Part shown: positions 7,974-15,526 of the stretch, piece after piece
How positions within the stretch are numbered: position 1 is the stretch's first letter
How the letters are laid out: each line of letters begins with the position of its first letter
Assembly: GCA_905478925.1 (NCBI GenBank)
Contig: CAJQKQ010000067.1
Coordinates: 1 to 37,660, forward strand
Direction of reading: 5' to 3'
Origin: an uncultured Verrucomicrobiales bacterium
Lineage (GTDB): Bacteria > Verrucomicrobiota > Verrucomicrobiia > Verrucomicrobiales > Akkermansiaceae
DNA length: 37,660 nucleotides
Program-made: the position numbers and the translations under genes
Notes under the pieces: model-generated
What the model was told of the DNA's origin: nothing
The model's input: the letters and a program-made list of their open reading frames with translations, nothing else
The model's database searches: none

Positions 7974-8249
7974 TTATCCTTTCTTCGGATGACTGAATAC
8001 TTGGCAAGTCCAAGTAACTCGCTCGCCTAAGCTATGGACTCCGAATAAGTAGGCGATATAGAAGCCGTCTGCCGCGGGGCCGTTGTCGTTCGTGTCGTGA
8101 GCAAAGATGACAAAAGGAGCAACTGGAAAACAGATCGGAGAATGCACCCGACGTTGGTCATAGACCATATACCACCCTTGGACCCACGTGACGAACGTGA
8201 GCAGTAGAATGAATTTGATCGTCAGTCGGAGATTCTTCCCTTTTGTCAT
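7974..8249 (-). CDS. small hypothetical membrane or exported protein
   Basis: A 91-residue protein with a basic N-terminus (MTKGKNLRLT) followed by one hydrophobic segment at about residues 10-28. This could be an uncleaved anchor or a signal peptide. The rest includes a Cys-Pro-rich hydrophobic stretch (about 39-50) and no motif I know. It lies in the run of minus-strand accessory genes. The 80-base gap to the propeller gene on its right contains a 35-base hairpin, GGCTATCG...CGTTAGCC (8253-8287), that could be a collapsed attC but is too short to call. Confidence 0.45.
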   Translation of the reverse strand: MTKGKNLRLTIKFILLLTFVTWVQGWYMVYDQRRVHSPICFPVAPFVIFAHDTNDNGPAADGFYIAYLFGVHSLGERVTWTCQVFSHPKKG

Positions 8250-8328
8250 TTATTCGGCTATCGTTAAAGGACTCATGCGGCGTTAGCCGTTGTCAGCACC
8301 GACTTGTCACACCTATTTCCGGTAAAGA

Positions 8329-9369
8329 TCATTTTGTAATCCGCCTTAATGCAAAGAGACGGGGAAGAGTTTTCTTGTTGCGCTGCCATACTGCCACAAT
8401 GAGATACTTCTTATCGATTGAAAAGTTCACATCATGAATTCCGTCATAGCCACGTTCTACCAATTCTGGAGGCATACTTATAAACCCATCCATTTCATAA
8501 CCACATTCTGTATCGCTTGATTTCTTCAAGAAGCCTATCCGTGCATTTAACGCAGGGAGCACAGCCGAACCATCTGCAGAAAAACTTACATTGCATACTT
8601 CTAACCCTGGAGTAGCCAATTGTAATTGTTTATTCCCGTCTTCTTTCGACCTTATCGGCTCGAAGCTTGGATTCTGCCAGACTAGGCGCTTGTTGCCGCG
8701 GTCTGCCACAACGTATCGTCCCTGCAGATCAACGCCGATGCCGTGAGCAGTGCTTGTTTGATCAAAGCCTGCTCCTTTGCCTCCGTGTTTTAGTCCGGTT
8801 CGTGTTCCATCATGAAGGTGCATCTCATGCAGGATATTTGAATTGTAGCCGTCGAATACCCCAATATGTTTTGATAAGGGCGAACGGTTCCCATCGGTAG
8901 CCTTTCCAAAAACGCTGTGTTTGATAATCCAGCTGTCATCCACATCAACTCTCCCATCTAGATCGCATAAGATTACCTTGTTTTTATTATAAACAAGTAA
9001 TAAGCGCTCCTCCCCCTTATTGTTCATGATGATATTCAGACCATGAATGCGATCATCCACCCATGATAAGTCGCCTAGAAAGCGATCAAAGGTAAATGGT
9101 GCTTTGTCATCAGGTGTATAATTGAAGCGAGCAACTGTCCTTGTCTCGTTCGTTTGTTTATTACTGTAGTAGGCAATGTAGACACGCCCCTTACTGTCAA
9201 CGGCTACGCCATGATAGTCTTGCACATTTGCAACATGTTTTGTAGGCAACGAAATTCCGTTTGAAAGAAATTCAAACTTCCATTTCCCTTCTCCGACAAT
9301 TTGATTCTCTGCTACGGCTTGATTCGCTGATAGCGCCAAACTTAAAAATATTATGAATTTTATGAGCAT
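8329..9369 (-). CDS. secreted NHL/six-bladed beta-propeller-like protein
   Basis: A 346-residue exported protein. The start at 9369 (MLIKF) opens a clean signal peptide ending ANQAVA; the frame from 9441 adds 24 residues without a signal. Repeated blades carry motifs such as YHGVAVDSKGRVYIAYY, IHGLNIIMNNKGEERLLLV and HGIGVDLQGRYVVADRGNKRLV, typical of NHL and strictosidine-synthase-like propellers. These serve as binding scaffolds or as enzymes, and no catalytic residue can be assigned here. The base composition is clearly more AT-rich than the genes to the right of the tRNA, which suggests transfer. It lies between a GH5-like gene and a small ORF, all on the minus strand. Confidence 0.65.
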   Translation of the reverse strand: MLIKFIIFLSLALSANQAVAENQIVGEGKWKFEFLSNGISLPTKHVANVQDYHGVAVDSKGRVYIAYYSNKQTNETRTVARFNYTPDDKAPFTFDRFLGDLSWVDDRIHGLNIIMNNKGEERLLLVYNKNKVILCDLDGRVDVDDSWIIKHSVFGKATDGNRSPLSKHIGVFDGYNSNILHEMHLHDGTRTGLKHGGKGAGFDQTSTAHGIGVDLQGRYVVADRGNKRLVWQNPSFEPIRSKEDGNKQLQLATPGLEVCNVSFSADGSAVLPALNARIGFLKKSSDTECGYEMDGFISMPPELVERGYDGIHDVNFSIDKKYLIVAVWQRNKKTLPRLFALRRITK

Positions 9370-9547
9370 CTTGTTATAATGATTGAGGTGTGGCATTCTC
9401 ACCACTGGCTTCTGAATACCACAGAAGGCTCTCGCGAACAAGGATCAGCTCCCGTTGCAATTGCCACCACCCCCTTGTTCTCTCCCGTGTTTTTTATCCG
9501 TCGAGGCTCAGTCCGGGGATTAAGAACTCATCCTCGCAGTCGGCGGA

Positions 9548-10774
9548 TCAGGGGTTCTGTGGAGCGCCTTCGGCTTCTTCATTATCGCGCAGGTCGGCTC
9601 TCATGCGATGGTTCACCTCAGCCACAAGTTTCAGCATGTCACTCCTCTCGTTCTCAAACGTTACGTTCCAATCCATGTTCTGACCTGGGTGGTCGAAGAC
9701 CCAAAATGCTGAGAGAGGGACATTGTTTGCCTCGATGGCTCCCAACATCTCCGCAAATAGCGCCTTCTCTTTCTCCGAGCCAAGGGTTTTGGGTGCTCCA
9801 AATTCGCCGATAAATAGTGGCTGCTTGGTGCGGCCAGAGATCTCCTGCAAGGTCTCCACCAACTCCGAGATGCTCTTGGTGCTGCCCTGTCCATTGTTGC
9901 CGTAAATATGGACGCACGTCACATCGTAAGGCGATGGATTATCGCGTCGGAGGACACTCTCAAACTGAGTCTTGTTGTCCGGCTTCCAGCTCTTCTCTTT
10001 CGAATTATGAAATGCACTGGGCCTGGGAATCGAATTTCCGGTGATCAAAATGCGATGCGCATCATGCTTGCGAACCGTTCTCGCGAAATGTCCGAAAGCA
10101 GTAAGCATGGCATCCGACGACAGCTCGTCTCGTGAGGTTCGTTCCAGCCCCGTCTTCAAATGGGGCACAATCTTGGGCCGGTGGCTGGACGCATTCGGAA
10201 GATCCACATGCAGATTGTACTCATTTCCAAACTCCCACCCCCATATGGCCGGGGAGTTCCTATACCGCAGCACCACCTCGGTTGTGTATCGCTCTATGAA
10301 TGCAATCGTCTTGCTCTTTTCATTGCCCAACTGATCCATGGGCTCTCCAACAATGTCTGGGAATGTTGCCATGTTCCAAAACAGCGACGGGATCAAGCCG
10401 ACCTGGTGCTTCTCCGCGGCGCGGACTACGGCATCCATACGCTTGAAGTATTCTTCCTTGTCCCGGAGGTAGAGATCCCAATCCACAGGCCAAAACCCAC
10501 CCCCCATGAAACGAACGAACGGGATTTGTGCCTCTGATAGCTTCCTGAGTCCCTCATCATAGGACTTATCAGTGGGGTCTTTCAGTGTCCTGTAGAACAA
10601 GCTGAAGTAGTTTGCGCCTACACCTCGGTACGGCCTGCCGTCGTGATAGAGAACCCCATCCCTCACAAATAACCCTGCGAGTCCCTCCGGCGCCGACTCG
10701 CCTGCAGATCCCGGAAGGGCGAAAACGATAAACACTACAGCAAGGAAGGCTGTCCGTAGATTTGTGGTTATCAT
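9548..10774 (-). CDS. secreted GH5-like glycoside hydrolase
   Basis: A 408-residue enzyme with a signal peptide (residues 1 to about 25), starting at the ATG at 10774. The fold is a clan GH-A barrel. The acid/base glutamate is E185 in WGWEFGNEYN, and the nucleophile is E324 in PLFIGEFGAP. Other family features are GVGANYFSLF near 51-60 and VRFMGGGFW near 87-95. It probably cleaves a beta-linked polysaccharide outside the cytoplasm; cellulase versus mannanase cannot be told. The start lies six bases from the GTTGGGC core of the attC at 10780-10876, so the gene looks like the body of an integron cassette, although 1.2 kb is long for one. Confidence 0.8.
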   Translation of the reverse strand: MITTNLRTAFLAVVFIVFALPGSAGESAPEGLAGLFVRDGVLYHDGRPYRGVGANYFSLFYRTLKDPTDKSYDEGLRKLSEAQIPFVRFMGGGFWPVDWDLYLRDKEEYFKRMDAVVRAAEKHQVGLIPSLFWNMATFPDIVGEPMDQLGNEKSKTIAFIERYTTEVVLRYRNSPAIWGWEFGNEYNLHVDLPNASSHRPKIVPHLKTGLERTSRDELSSDAMLTAFGHFARTVRKHDAHRILITGNSIPRPSAFHNSKEKSWKPDNKTQFESVLRRDNPSPYDVTCVHIYGNNGQGSTKSISELVETLQEISGRTKQPLFIGEFGAPKTLGSEKEKALFAEMLGAIEANNVPLSAFWVFDHPGQNMDWNVTFENERSDMLKLVAEVNHRMRADLRDNEEAEGAPQNP

Positions 10775-10779
10775 TCTTT

Positions 10780-10876
10780 GCCCAACGATAAGGAACGTGC
10801 ACCGGGGAGCAAGCTTTGTCGGGCGCATGCGAAACGTAGAATTGCTCCCCGGTTGCTGCGATCCCGCGTGTTAGAT
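10780..10876 (-). other. canonical integron attC site
   Basis: Read on the minus strand it begins ATCTAAC (RYYYAAC) and ends GTTGGGC (GTTRRRY), both matching the consensus fully. Between them ACCGGGGAGCAA pairs perfectly with TTGCTCCCCGGT, with an unpaired base in the flanking part of one arm and a central loop of about 35 bases. It lies six bases ahead of the GH5-like start. The 500-base gap 10775-11274 contains this site, a tRNA-end duplicate at 11098, and a small palindrome at 11168-11185 that repeats the GTTCGCT core, but no supported gene. Confidence 0.85.
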
Positions 10877-11097
10877 AGGAGGGCAGTATTCGTTCCCGTA
10901 AGCAGGGTTGGGCGTTGCCGCTCGATCCGGTTTGTCTTCCCGCCCGACTGGAAAGAAACCGATTTCCGCAAGCCTCCCCCACCAAAGGGAATCGTATCCA
11001 ATGGAAATTGATGCGTTCCCTTAGCAAAATGGCGCACAAGGAGAGAATGAGCTATCCGGTGAGATTTCCGCTGCATCCCTTTAAACATAGAGGAATT

Positions 11098-11114
11098 TGC
11101 GGAGGGGGTGGGAT
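11098..11114 (-). repeat. duplicate of the tRNA-Ser 3' end (candidate attachment site)
   Basis: GCGGAGGGGGTGGGATT repeats exactly the 3'-terminal arm of the tRNA-Ser gene at 11278-11294, in the same orientation and 180 bases downstream of it. Such 3'-end copies are left by integrases that target tRNA genes. No integrase gene remains near it. Confidence 0.6.
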
Positions 11115-11239
11115 TGACTTCGCTTTGCTCCGTCTCTGCGGGATGCACTTGCGCGGATGAGGTGAACGTTCGCTACTAGCGAAACCCGGGCAGTCAAACC
11201 CTTGCTTTGCAAGGGTTCTCGACCCAAGCCCCAAAACGC

Positions 11240-11277
11240 CAACTCCCCAACCCGGAAATACCGGGCTGGGGAGTTGG
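11240..11277 (-). terminator. hairpin terminator of tRNA-Ser
   Basis: CCAACTCCCCAACCCGG and CCGGGCTGGGGAGTTGG form a 17-bp stem with one mismatch and a 5-base loop, directly at the tRNA 3' end (the CCA is part of the stem). A short T-run (GCGTTTTG) follows on the minus strand. Confidence 0.7.
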
Positions 11278-11364
11278 CGGAGGGGGTGGGATTCGAACCC
11301 ACGGAACCCTTGCGGGCTCTCCAGTTTTCAAGACTGGCGCAATCGACCACTCTACCACCCCTCC
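11275..11364 (-). tRNA. tRNA-Ser (anticodon UGA)
   Basis: Read on the minus strand it starts GGAGGGGTGGTAGAGTGG and ends with CCCCTCCG followed by an encoded CCA. The anticodon arm is CCAGT-CTTGAAA-ACTGG with anticodon TGA. A long variable arm (GAGCCCGCAAGGGTTC) and a T arm with GGTTCGAATCC complete a class II serine tRNA of 90 bases. It reads UCA codons and sits on the border between accessory DNA (left) and ordinary chromosomal genes (right). Confidence 0.95.
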
Positions 11365-11554
11365 GTTGGGATGTTCCTTGTGGAAACGGGGGACTATATG
11401 GACGGAGCGCTACGCAATTTCAAGGAAATTCACCGATGCGAGCGACGACGGCGCAGCGGCAGGGCACTTGTAACGCCGGAAAGGGGCAGCAACGAAGGCT
11501 AGGCGACGAACAAACCCGACCCAGCAATGAAATTGCAGGGAATAAGACAACCGA

Positions 11555-11740
11555 TTGCCAGCTCTTACCGGCGTGAGCTTGGCTCCTCCATGGAGATGCT
11601 TTGTTGTCTGTCTCCTAATGTTCTTCGTGCTTTCCGGATGCCTCCGGGCAGAAAAGGGCGCATGCAGCAACATCACGCCCACCGCCCCAAACGTTGCTTT
11701 CACGCTCAATCTTCTCAAACTCAAAAAACTGAACCCGTGA
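11555..11740 (+). CDS. possible small leader ORF overlapping the DUF3179 gene
   Basis: A 61-residue frame with a hydrophobic stretch and a lipobox-like LSGC near residue 28. Its TGA overlaps the GTG start of the next gene in the string GTGA, an arrangement typical of translational coupling. No family is recognised, and the stretch could equally be untranslated leader. Confidence 0.25.
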   Translation: MPALTGVSLAPPWRCFVVCLLMFFVLSGCLRAEKGACSNITPTAPNVAFTLNLLKLKKLNP

Positions 11741-12660
11741 ACTGCCGGCACATCGTCCTCATTATTGCCGCATGTCTCTTGCCGCTCACCGCTTCGCGTG
11801 CCGAGGAGGCACCCGAACGCAATGGCTTCCAACTCACCAAGCTCCTCATCCCTATCAAGGATATCAAACAGGGTGGGCCACCACGCGACGGGATTCCCAG
11901 CATCGATGACCCGAAGTATATCGCCCCGGGGGAAGCCGATTTCATGCGCGATGACGACCTGGTCCTTAGCTTCAGCCATGGCGAAACCACCCGCGCCTAT
12001 CCGCTCCGCATTCTCGTCTGGCACGAAATCGTTAACGAAACCATCGCCGGCAAGCCCATCCTCGTCACCTACTGCCCGCTCTGCGGCACCGCTATGATCT
12101 TCGACCGCAAGGTTGGCGGGAAAACCCGCTCGTTCGGTGTCTCCGGCATGCTCTATCAGAGTGACGTCCTGATGTATGACCGCGAGGACGAATCGCTCTG
12201 GTCACAGCTCAAGATGAAGGCCGTCAGCGGCTCCCTTTCCGGCACGGAATTCACGCTCCTCCCCTCCGCCCACCTCACCTGGAAGGCATGGCAGAAAAAA
12301 CATCCGGACGGCGAGGTGCTTTCGACTGATACCGGACACCGCCGCAACTACCGAGGCCGCGCTTACGCCTCCTACTTCGACAGCCCGGATACTATATTCC
12401 CCGTGCCGAATCACCGTGAAGAACTTCCGAAAAAGGACTGGATTGTCGGTGTCATCACAGAGGGCAAGGCCGTCGCCTTTCCCGTAAAACTCCTCGCCGA
12501 GAAACTCGAGGCCAGCCATGAGGGAGTGACCGTGAAATACAACCCCACCTCGCGCCTCGCCACCGCCACAGGATCGGACGGCGCCGAACTTCCCACGGTC
12601 ACCGCTTTCTGGTTCGGGTGGCAGGCCTTCCATCCCGAAACTGCCCTCTGGAAACCGTAA
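11737..12660 (+). CDS. DUF3179 domain-containing exported protein
   Basis: A 307-residue protein of the DUF3179 family, function unknown. I chose the GTG at 11737 because it opens a signal peptide (VNCRHIVLIIAACLLPLTA, cut near ASRA); the frame from 11527 would add 70 unlikely residues. Family landmarks are ISIKDIKQGGPP-like LIPIKDIKQGGPP, WHEIVN, the cysteine motif TYCPLCGTAMIFDR, and FGVSGMLYQSDVLMYDRE. The C-P-L-C-G-T motif may bind a metal or be redox-active. A small cysteine-rich membrane protein follows 11 bases later, probably co-transcribed. Confidence 0.8.
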   Translation: MNCRHIVLIIAACLLPLTASRAEEAPERNGFQLTKLLIPIKDIKQGGPPRDGIPSIDDPKYIAPGEADFMRDDDLVLSFSHGETTRAYPLRILVWHEIVNETIAGKPILVTYCPLCGTAMIFDRKVGGKTRSFGVSGMLYQSDVLMYDREDESLWSQLKMKAVSGSLSGTEFTLLPSAHLTWKAWQKKHPDGEVLSTDTGHRRNYRGRAYASYFDSPDTIFPVPNHREELPKKDWIVGVITEGKAVAFPVKLLAEKLEASHEGVTVKYNPTSRLATATGSDGAELPTVTAFWFGWQAFHPETALWKP

Positions 12661-12671
12661 ACCTCCCAGCT

Positions 12672-12908
12672 ATGAAACCGAAAAACGACTCCTCTTCGCC
12701 AGCCTCATGCTCCGGCGATTCCTGCCCCACCGGCAGCTGTGGCGGCCCCGGCCTCTGCCCCGGTATCGCTCTGTTCATCGCCTACGCCGTCGGCGGCGGA
12801 CTCACGATGCTTACCGGCCTCCATTGGCTGGGCTGGGCTGTCGGAGTCCCCCTTGCTCTCATTCTTATCACCGGAGCCTGGAGGTTCATTCCGAAGAAGG
12901 TGGGATAA
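12672..12908 (+). CDS. small cysteine-rich membrane protein
   Basis: A 78-residue protein. Residues 7-31 contain five cysteines (CSGDSC, GSCGGPGLC), and two hydrophobic segments follow at about 31-50 and 53-70. The ATG at 12672 is 11 bases after the DUF3179 stop, so the two are probably one operon. The cysteines could coordinate a metal or cluster at the membrane surface. No family is recognised. The frame ends in a TVP38-like remnant just downstream. Confidence 0.55.
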   Translation: MKPKNDSSSPASCSGDSCPTGSCGGPGLCPGIALFIAYAVGGGLTMLTGLHWLGWAVGVPLALILITGAWRFIPKKVG

Positions 12909-13072
12909 CGCCCGTCCTCTTCGTTCTCGTCTACACCGGTGCCGCCGCCATCAGTTTTCTCCTCGGCCGCTTCGCCCTGCGTGGATGGGTCAGCAGGAAA
13001 TTCGTCGAGCGCCCGCGTTTCAAGGCCATCGACGACGCCCCGGGCTCAAGCCCCGAGGTATCGGCAGCCTGA
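12904..13072 (+). pseudogene. remnant of a TVP38/TMEM64 (VTT-domain) membrane protein
   Basis: In a frame with no start codon the sequence reads PVLFVLVYTGAA and then AISFLLGRFALRGWVSRKF and PRFKAIDDA. Both pieces resemble TVP38/DedA-like proteins, where they are normally separated by about 40 residues of loop and helix. The middle is missing and the second half of the domain is absent. I infer an internally deleted, truncated gene; the similarity is by eye. Confidence 0.45.
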
Positions 13073-13098
13073 TTCATTTGAGTCGCTGCTTAAGTTGA

Positions 13099-14217
13099 TC
13101 ACCAGTCCGTGCCGAGACCCTCGCGCTGGGCGAGTTCGAGGAGCTCAGGTTTCATCGGCCATTCGTCGCAGCGTTCGCTGGTGGCGTGGCGGTTGCTGGC
13201 ACCTTTGAGTTTCATACAGCCGGTGTTGTCACCGATCTGGCGGACGGCTTCGATTTCCTCCGGGCTGAGCCGGACGTCGGGCATTTTTCCGAACTCGCGA
13301 ATCTTATCCTCGATGGGGCGGGCGCCTTCGCCGGCCTCCTGGATGAAGGTGGGGACAACGCATTCGACCGGGCTCTGGCTGAGATTCCAGATGCAGGCGA
13401 GTTCGAGTAGGCTGAGGTTGTATTTTTCGCCGATGGGGCGCATCCGATTGGCCTTTTCCATACCGTGGCCGACCCAGCCGTCGGGGCGGTAGCTGCGGTG
13501 ATCGCCGGGTTTGAAGACGTGGTCGGGTCCTCCCAGATCGTCGTGGAAAACGCCGCCGTAATCGACAACCCGGGTGAGGACTTTGATGCCCTTTTTCTCA
13601 CAGGCCGGGAGGAGCAGGTTCGATGGCCACGGCTCTAGCGGATTAAGGATCAGCATGGTCCAGTCGATGATGTCTCCGAATTTTTCATAAAAGTCGAGCA
13701 GGTCGAGGGTGAAGCCGTTGGCGGGCCCCGGTGCCATGCCGAGCTGCTTGGTGAGACCGGTTTCCTTGGCGCGTGCCATGGCTTTCCAGACGGCCTCCGA
13801 AGTGTAGCCGTGGACGTCGGGGTTGTGCAACATGAGGAGATCGAAGTGGTCGGTGCCGCAGCGTTCGAGGGAGGCTTTGGTGGCGCGCTGGACGAACTCG
13901 TCGTAGCCGTCTTCGCCGCGCAGTTCGGGATCGGTGAAACGCGGGTAGCCCTGGGAGCCCTTGCGCTCGCCATCGTAAAAGTCGTGGCCAATCATGCCAA
14001 TGAGGGCGTAGGTCGAGCGGTCGATTCCGGCGAGAGCTTTGCCGAGGAGTTCGTCGGCCTTGCCGTTTCCGTAAACGTCGGAAGTGACGAAGGTGCGGAT
14101 GCCGGATTCGTAGGCGGTCTTGATGCAGCCGAGAAAGCGTTCTTCGGAGAGGGTTTCGCCAAAATGCATGAAGCGGCCTCCGCTCCAAGTTCCGTATGCT
14201 GTGTTTGTGATTTCCAT
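13099..14217 (-). CDS. aldo/keto reductase-family protein
   Basis: A 372-residue protein with the AKR barrel pattern. The aspartate and tyrosine of the catalytic tetrad are in TSDVYGNGKADELLG (residues about 45-59), and the histidine is in DLLMLHNPD (about 126-134). The usual lysine, expected in a TK motif on the next strand, is replaced by YALIGMIGHD, so the tetrad appears incomplete. The C-terminal part includes NPLEPWPSNLL and a tail of about 60 residues beyond the standard barrel. It would be a cytoplasmic NADPH-dependent reductase or a non-canonical relative. It is followed on the same strand, and preceded 115 bases away, by a sugar-kinase-like gene. Confidence 0.8.
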   Translation of the reverse strand: MEITNTAYGTWSGGRFMHFGETLSEERFLGCIKTAYESGIRTFVTSDVYGNGKADELLGKALAGIDRSTYALIGMIGHDFYDGERKGSQGYPRFTDPELRGEDGYDEFVQRATKASLERCGTDHFDLLMLHNPDVHGYTSEAVWKAMARAKETGLTKQLGMAPGPANGFTLDLLDFYEKFGDIIDWTMLILNPLEPWPSNLLLPACEKKGIKVLTRVVDYGGVFHDDLGGPDHVFKPGDHRSYRPDGWVGHGMEKANRMRPIGEKYNLSLLELACIWNLSQSPVECVVPTFIQEAGEGARPIEDKIREFGKMPDVRLSPEEIEAVRQIGDNTGCMKLKGASNRHATSERCDEWPMKPELLELAQREGLGTDW

Positions 14218-14331
14218 GATTGTTGTTACGGGTTGAGTTCGCGGAAGCTTCCACCCCGGACCGGTGCTTCCGCAAGTAGGAATGGAGATTCCCTCAAACG
14301 GCGCGCAGAAAACAGCAATGCGCGCGGCAGG

Positions 14332-15348
14332 CTACATCGATTTCAGCAGCGCCAGCTGGTTGCGCGCGCGGACGAGGTTATGAGCCGGGTATTTCGTGCG
14401 GAAATATTTATCGCCGAGCAGGTGATCCGTAAGGAAGCGGGTGGCGAGCTCGAAGGTGAGGACTTCTGCGGAGACGGGCAGCAGGGCGGTTTCCTCCGGG
14501 GTCAGGAATTCGGCGGCGGTAGAGAGGTAGCCCTCGGTGAGCGCCTTGCGCATATCCTTGTCGATGAAGACCTTTTCGAGATCCGCCTCGTCCTCGGCGG
14601 CGCTGGAGGCGGCGGAGCGAACCATGTCGCCGAAATCGAAGAGGGCGAGCCCCGGCATGACCGTATCGAGGTCGATGACGATGGGTGGCAGGGCGGGGTT
14701 TGTAGGGAAAAGGATGTTGGAGATCTTGGTGTCGTTGTGGGTGATGCGGGTGGGAAGTCCGGCGCCGGTGAGGGCGGTGGTCAGGCATTTCTTCGATAGG
14801 ATGAAATCGACATCGGCCTGCACCTCGGCGAGGCGCTCCTCGGGATCCGATTTCACGGCGGCGAGCAGCTTGGCGAAGTAGGTGGGGGTGTGGTGAAAGT
14901 TCGGGAGCGTCTCGTGGAGGGTCGATGGATCGAGATCGGAGAGCCGGGACTGGAAGCGCCCGTAGGCGGCGGCGGCGCGAAAGGCAAGGTCCGGCGAGGT
15001 GATTTTCTCGAAAGTCTCCGTGCCCTCGTGAAAAGGATAGCAGCGCCAGATCGTGTTATTGGGAAGCCTTAGCCAGCTGCGACCCTCGTGAATGGGGATC
15101 AGGCAGAGCTGCTCCGTGCCGGGATCGCGCGATCCGATGTGAAGGGTGACGTGGAAGATGTTTTCCATGACCTTCTCCGGCTCCGGGAACACGGCGGAAT
15201 TGATCGACTGCAGGATGAAGCGCTTCTCGGTACTTCCGCTCCGGCAGGTGACGACGTAGGTGGTGTTGATCAGCCCGGTGGTGATCTCCTCGTGGGAGAC
15301 CACAGAACCAGGGAGGATGAAGCGGGATGCGATTTCCGAAAGGTTCAT
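14332..15348 (-). CDS. phosphotransferase, N-acetylhexosamine 1-kinase (NahK)-like
   Basis: A 338-residue aminoglycoside-phosphotransferase-fold kinase. GLINTTYVV (about 24-32) is the nucleotide-binding strand, FILQSINSAVF and VMENI follow, the catalytic loop is THNDTKISNILF (about 202-213), and DLDTVMPGLALFDFGD (about 223-238) holds the metal-binding aspartate. The THNDTK and DLDTVMPG pattern is that of NahK-like anomeric sugar kinases rather than antibiotic kinases. It likely phosphorylates an amino sugar or related substrate in the cytoplasm. It starts 180 bases from the PIN/TRAM gene and is upstream of the aldo/keto reductase on the same strand, perhaps one transcript. Confidence 0.75.
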   Translation of the reverse strand: MNLSEIASRFILPGSVVSHEEITTGLINTTYVVTCRSGSTEKRFILQSINSAVFPEPEKVMENIFHVTLHIGSRDPGTEQLCLIPIHEGRSWLRLPNNTIWRCYPFHEGTETFEKITSPDLAFRAAAAYGRFQSRLSDLDPSTLHETLPNFHHTPTYFAKLLAAVKSDPEERLAEVQADVDFILSKKCLTTALTGAGLPTRITHNDTKISNILFPTNPALPPIVIDLDTVMPGLALFDFGDMVRSAASSAAEDEADLEKVFIDKDMRKALTEGYLSTAAEFLTPEETALLPVSAEVLTFELATRFLTDHLLGDKYFRTKYPAHNLVRARNQLALLKSM

Positions 15349-15480
15349 GCGGCTGGGTGAAACGTAGCGTTGTGCGGAGTGTCCGGCGAGATTAGTGCCC
15401 TGAAAACCTTAATCTGACGGATGGGGGTTTTTAAGGTCTCTTGAGCAAAAGGCTTCCGGTGGGCGCGGAGGTTCAGAAAG

Positions 15481-15518
15481 CTCGACGCTTTTTTCCAATC
15501 GCTGCGTTGCGCGTCGAG
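15481..15518 (-). terminator. possible hairpin after the PIN/TRAM gene
   Basis: CTCGACGC and GCGTCGAG form an 8-bp stem around a 22-base loop just downstream of the PIN/TRAM stop. There is no strong T-run after it, so termination is uncertain. Confidence 0.3.
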
Positions 15519-15526
15519 TCGTGAAT

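Noticed and set aside
8253..8287. Hairpin GGCTATCG...CGTTAGCC as an attC
   Set aside because: The core is attC-like but the site is only 35 bases and one end has AAC changed; kept only as a remark with the small ORF beside it.
9435..9480. Inverted repeat GAACAAGG...CCTTGTTC as an attC between the propeller and GH5-like genes
   Set aside because: Too short, no inner stem, and more than 60 bases from the start of the next ORF.
10771..11148. Minus-strand 125-codon frame over the attC and tRNA-end copy
   Set aside because: It reads through the attC and the duplicated tRNA end (NPTPSAN), so it is a by-product of those elements.
11081..11350. Minus-strand frame across tRNA-Ser
   Set aside because: It overlaps the tRNA almost completely; no protein is expected.
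14408..14788. Minus-strand Arg/His-rich frame inside the NahK-like gene
   Set aside because: Off-frame reading of a well-supported kinase gene.
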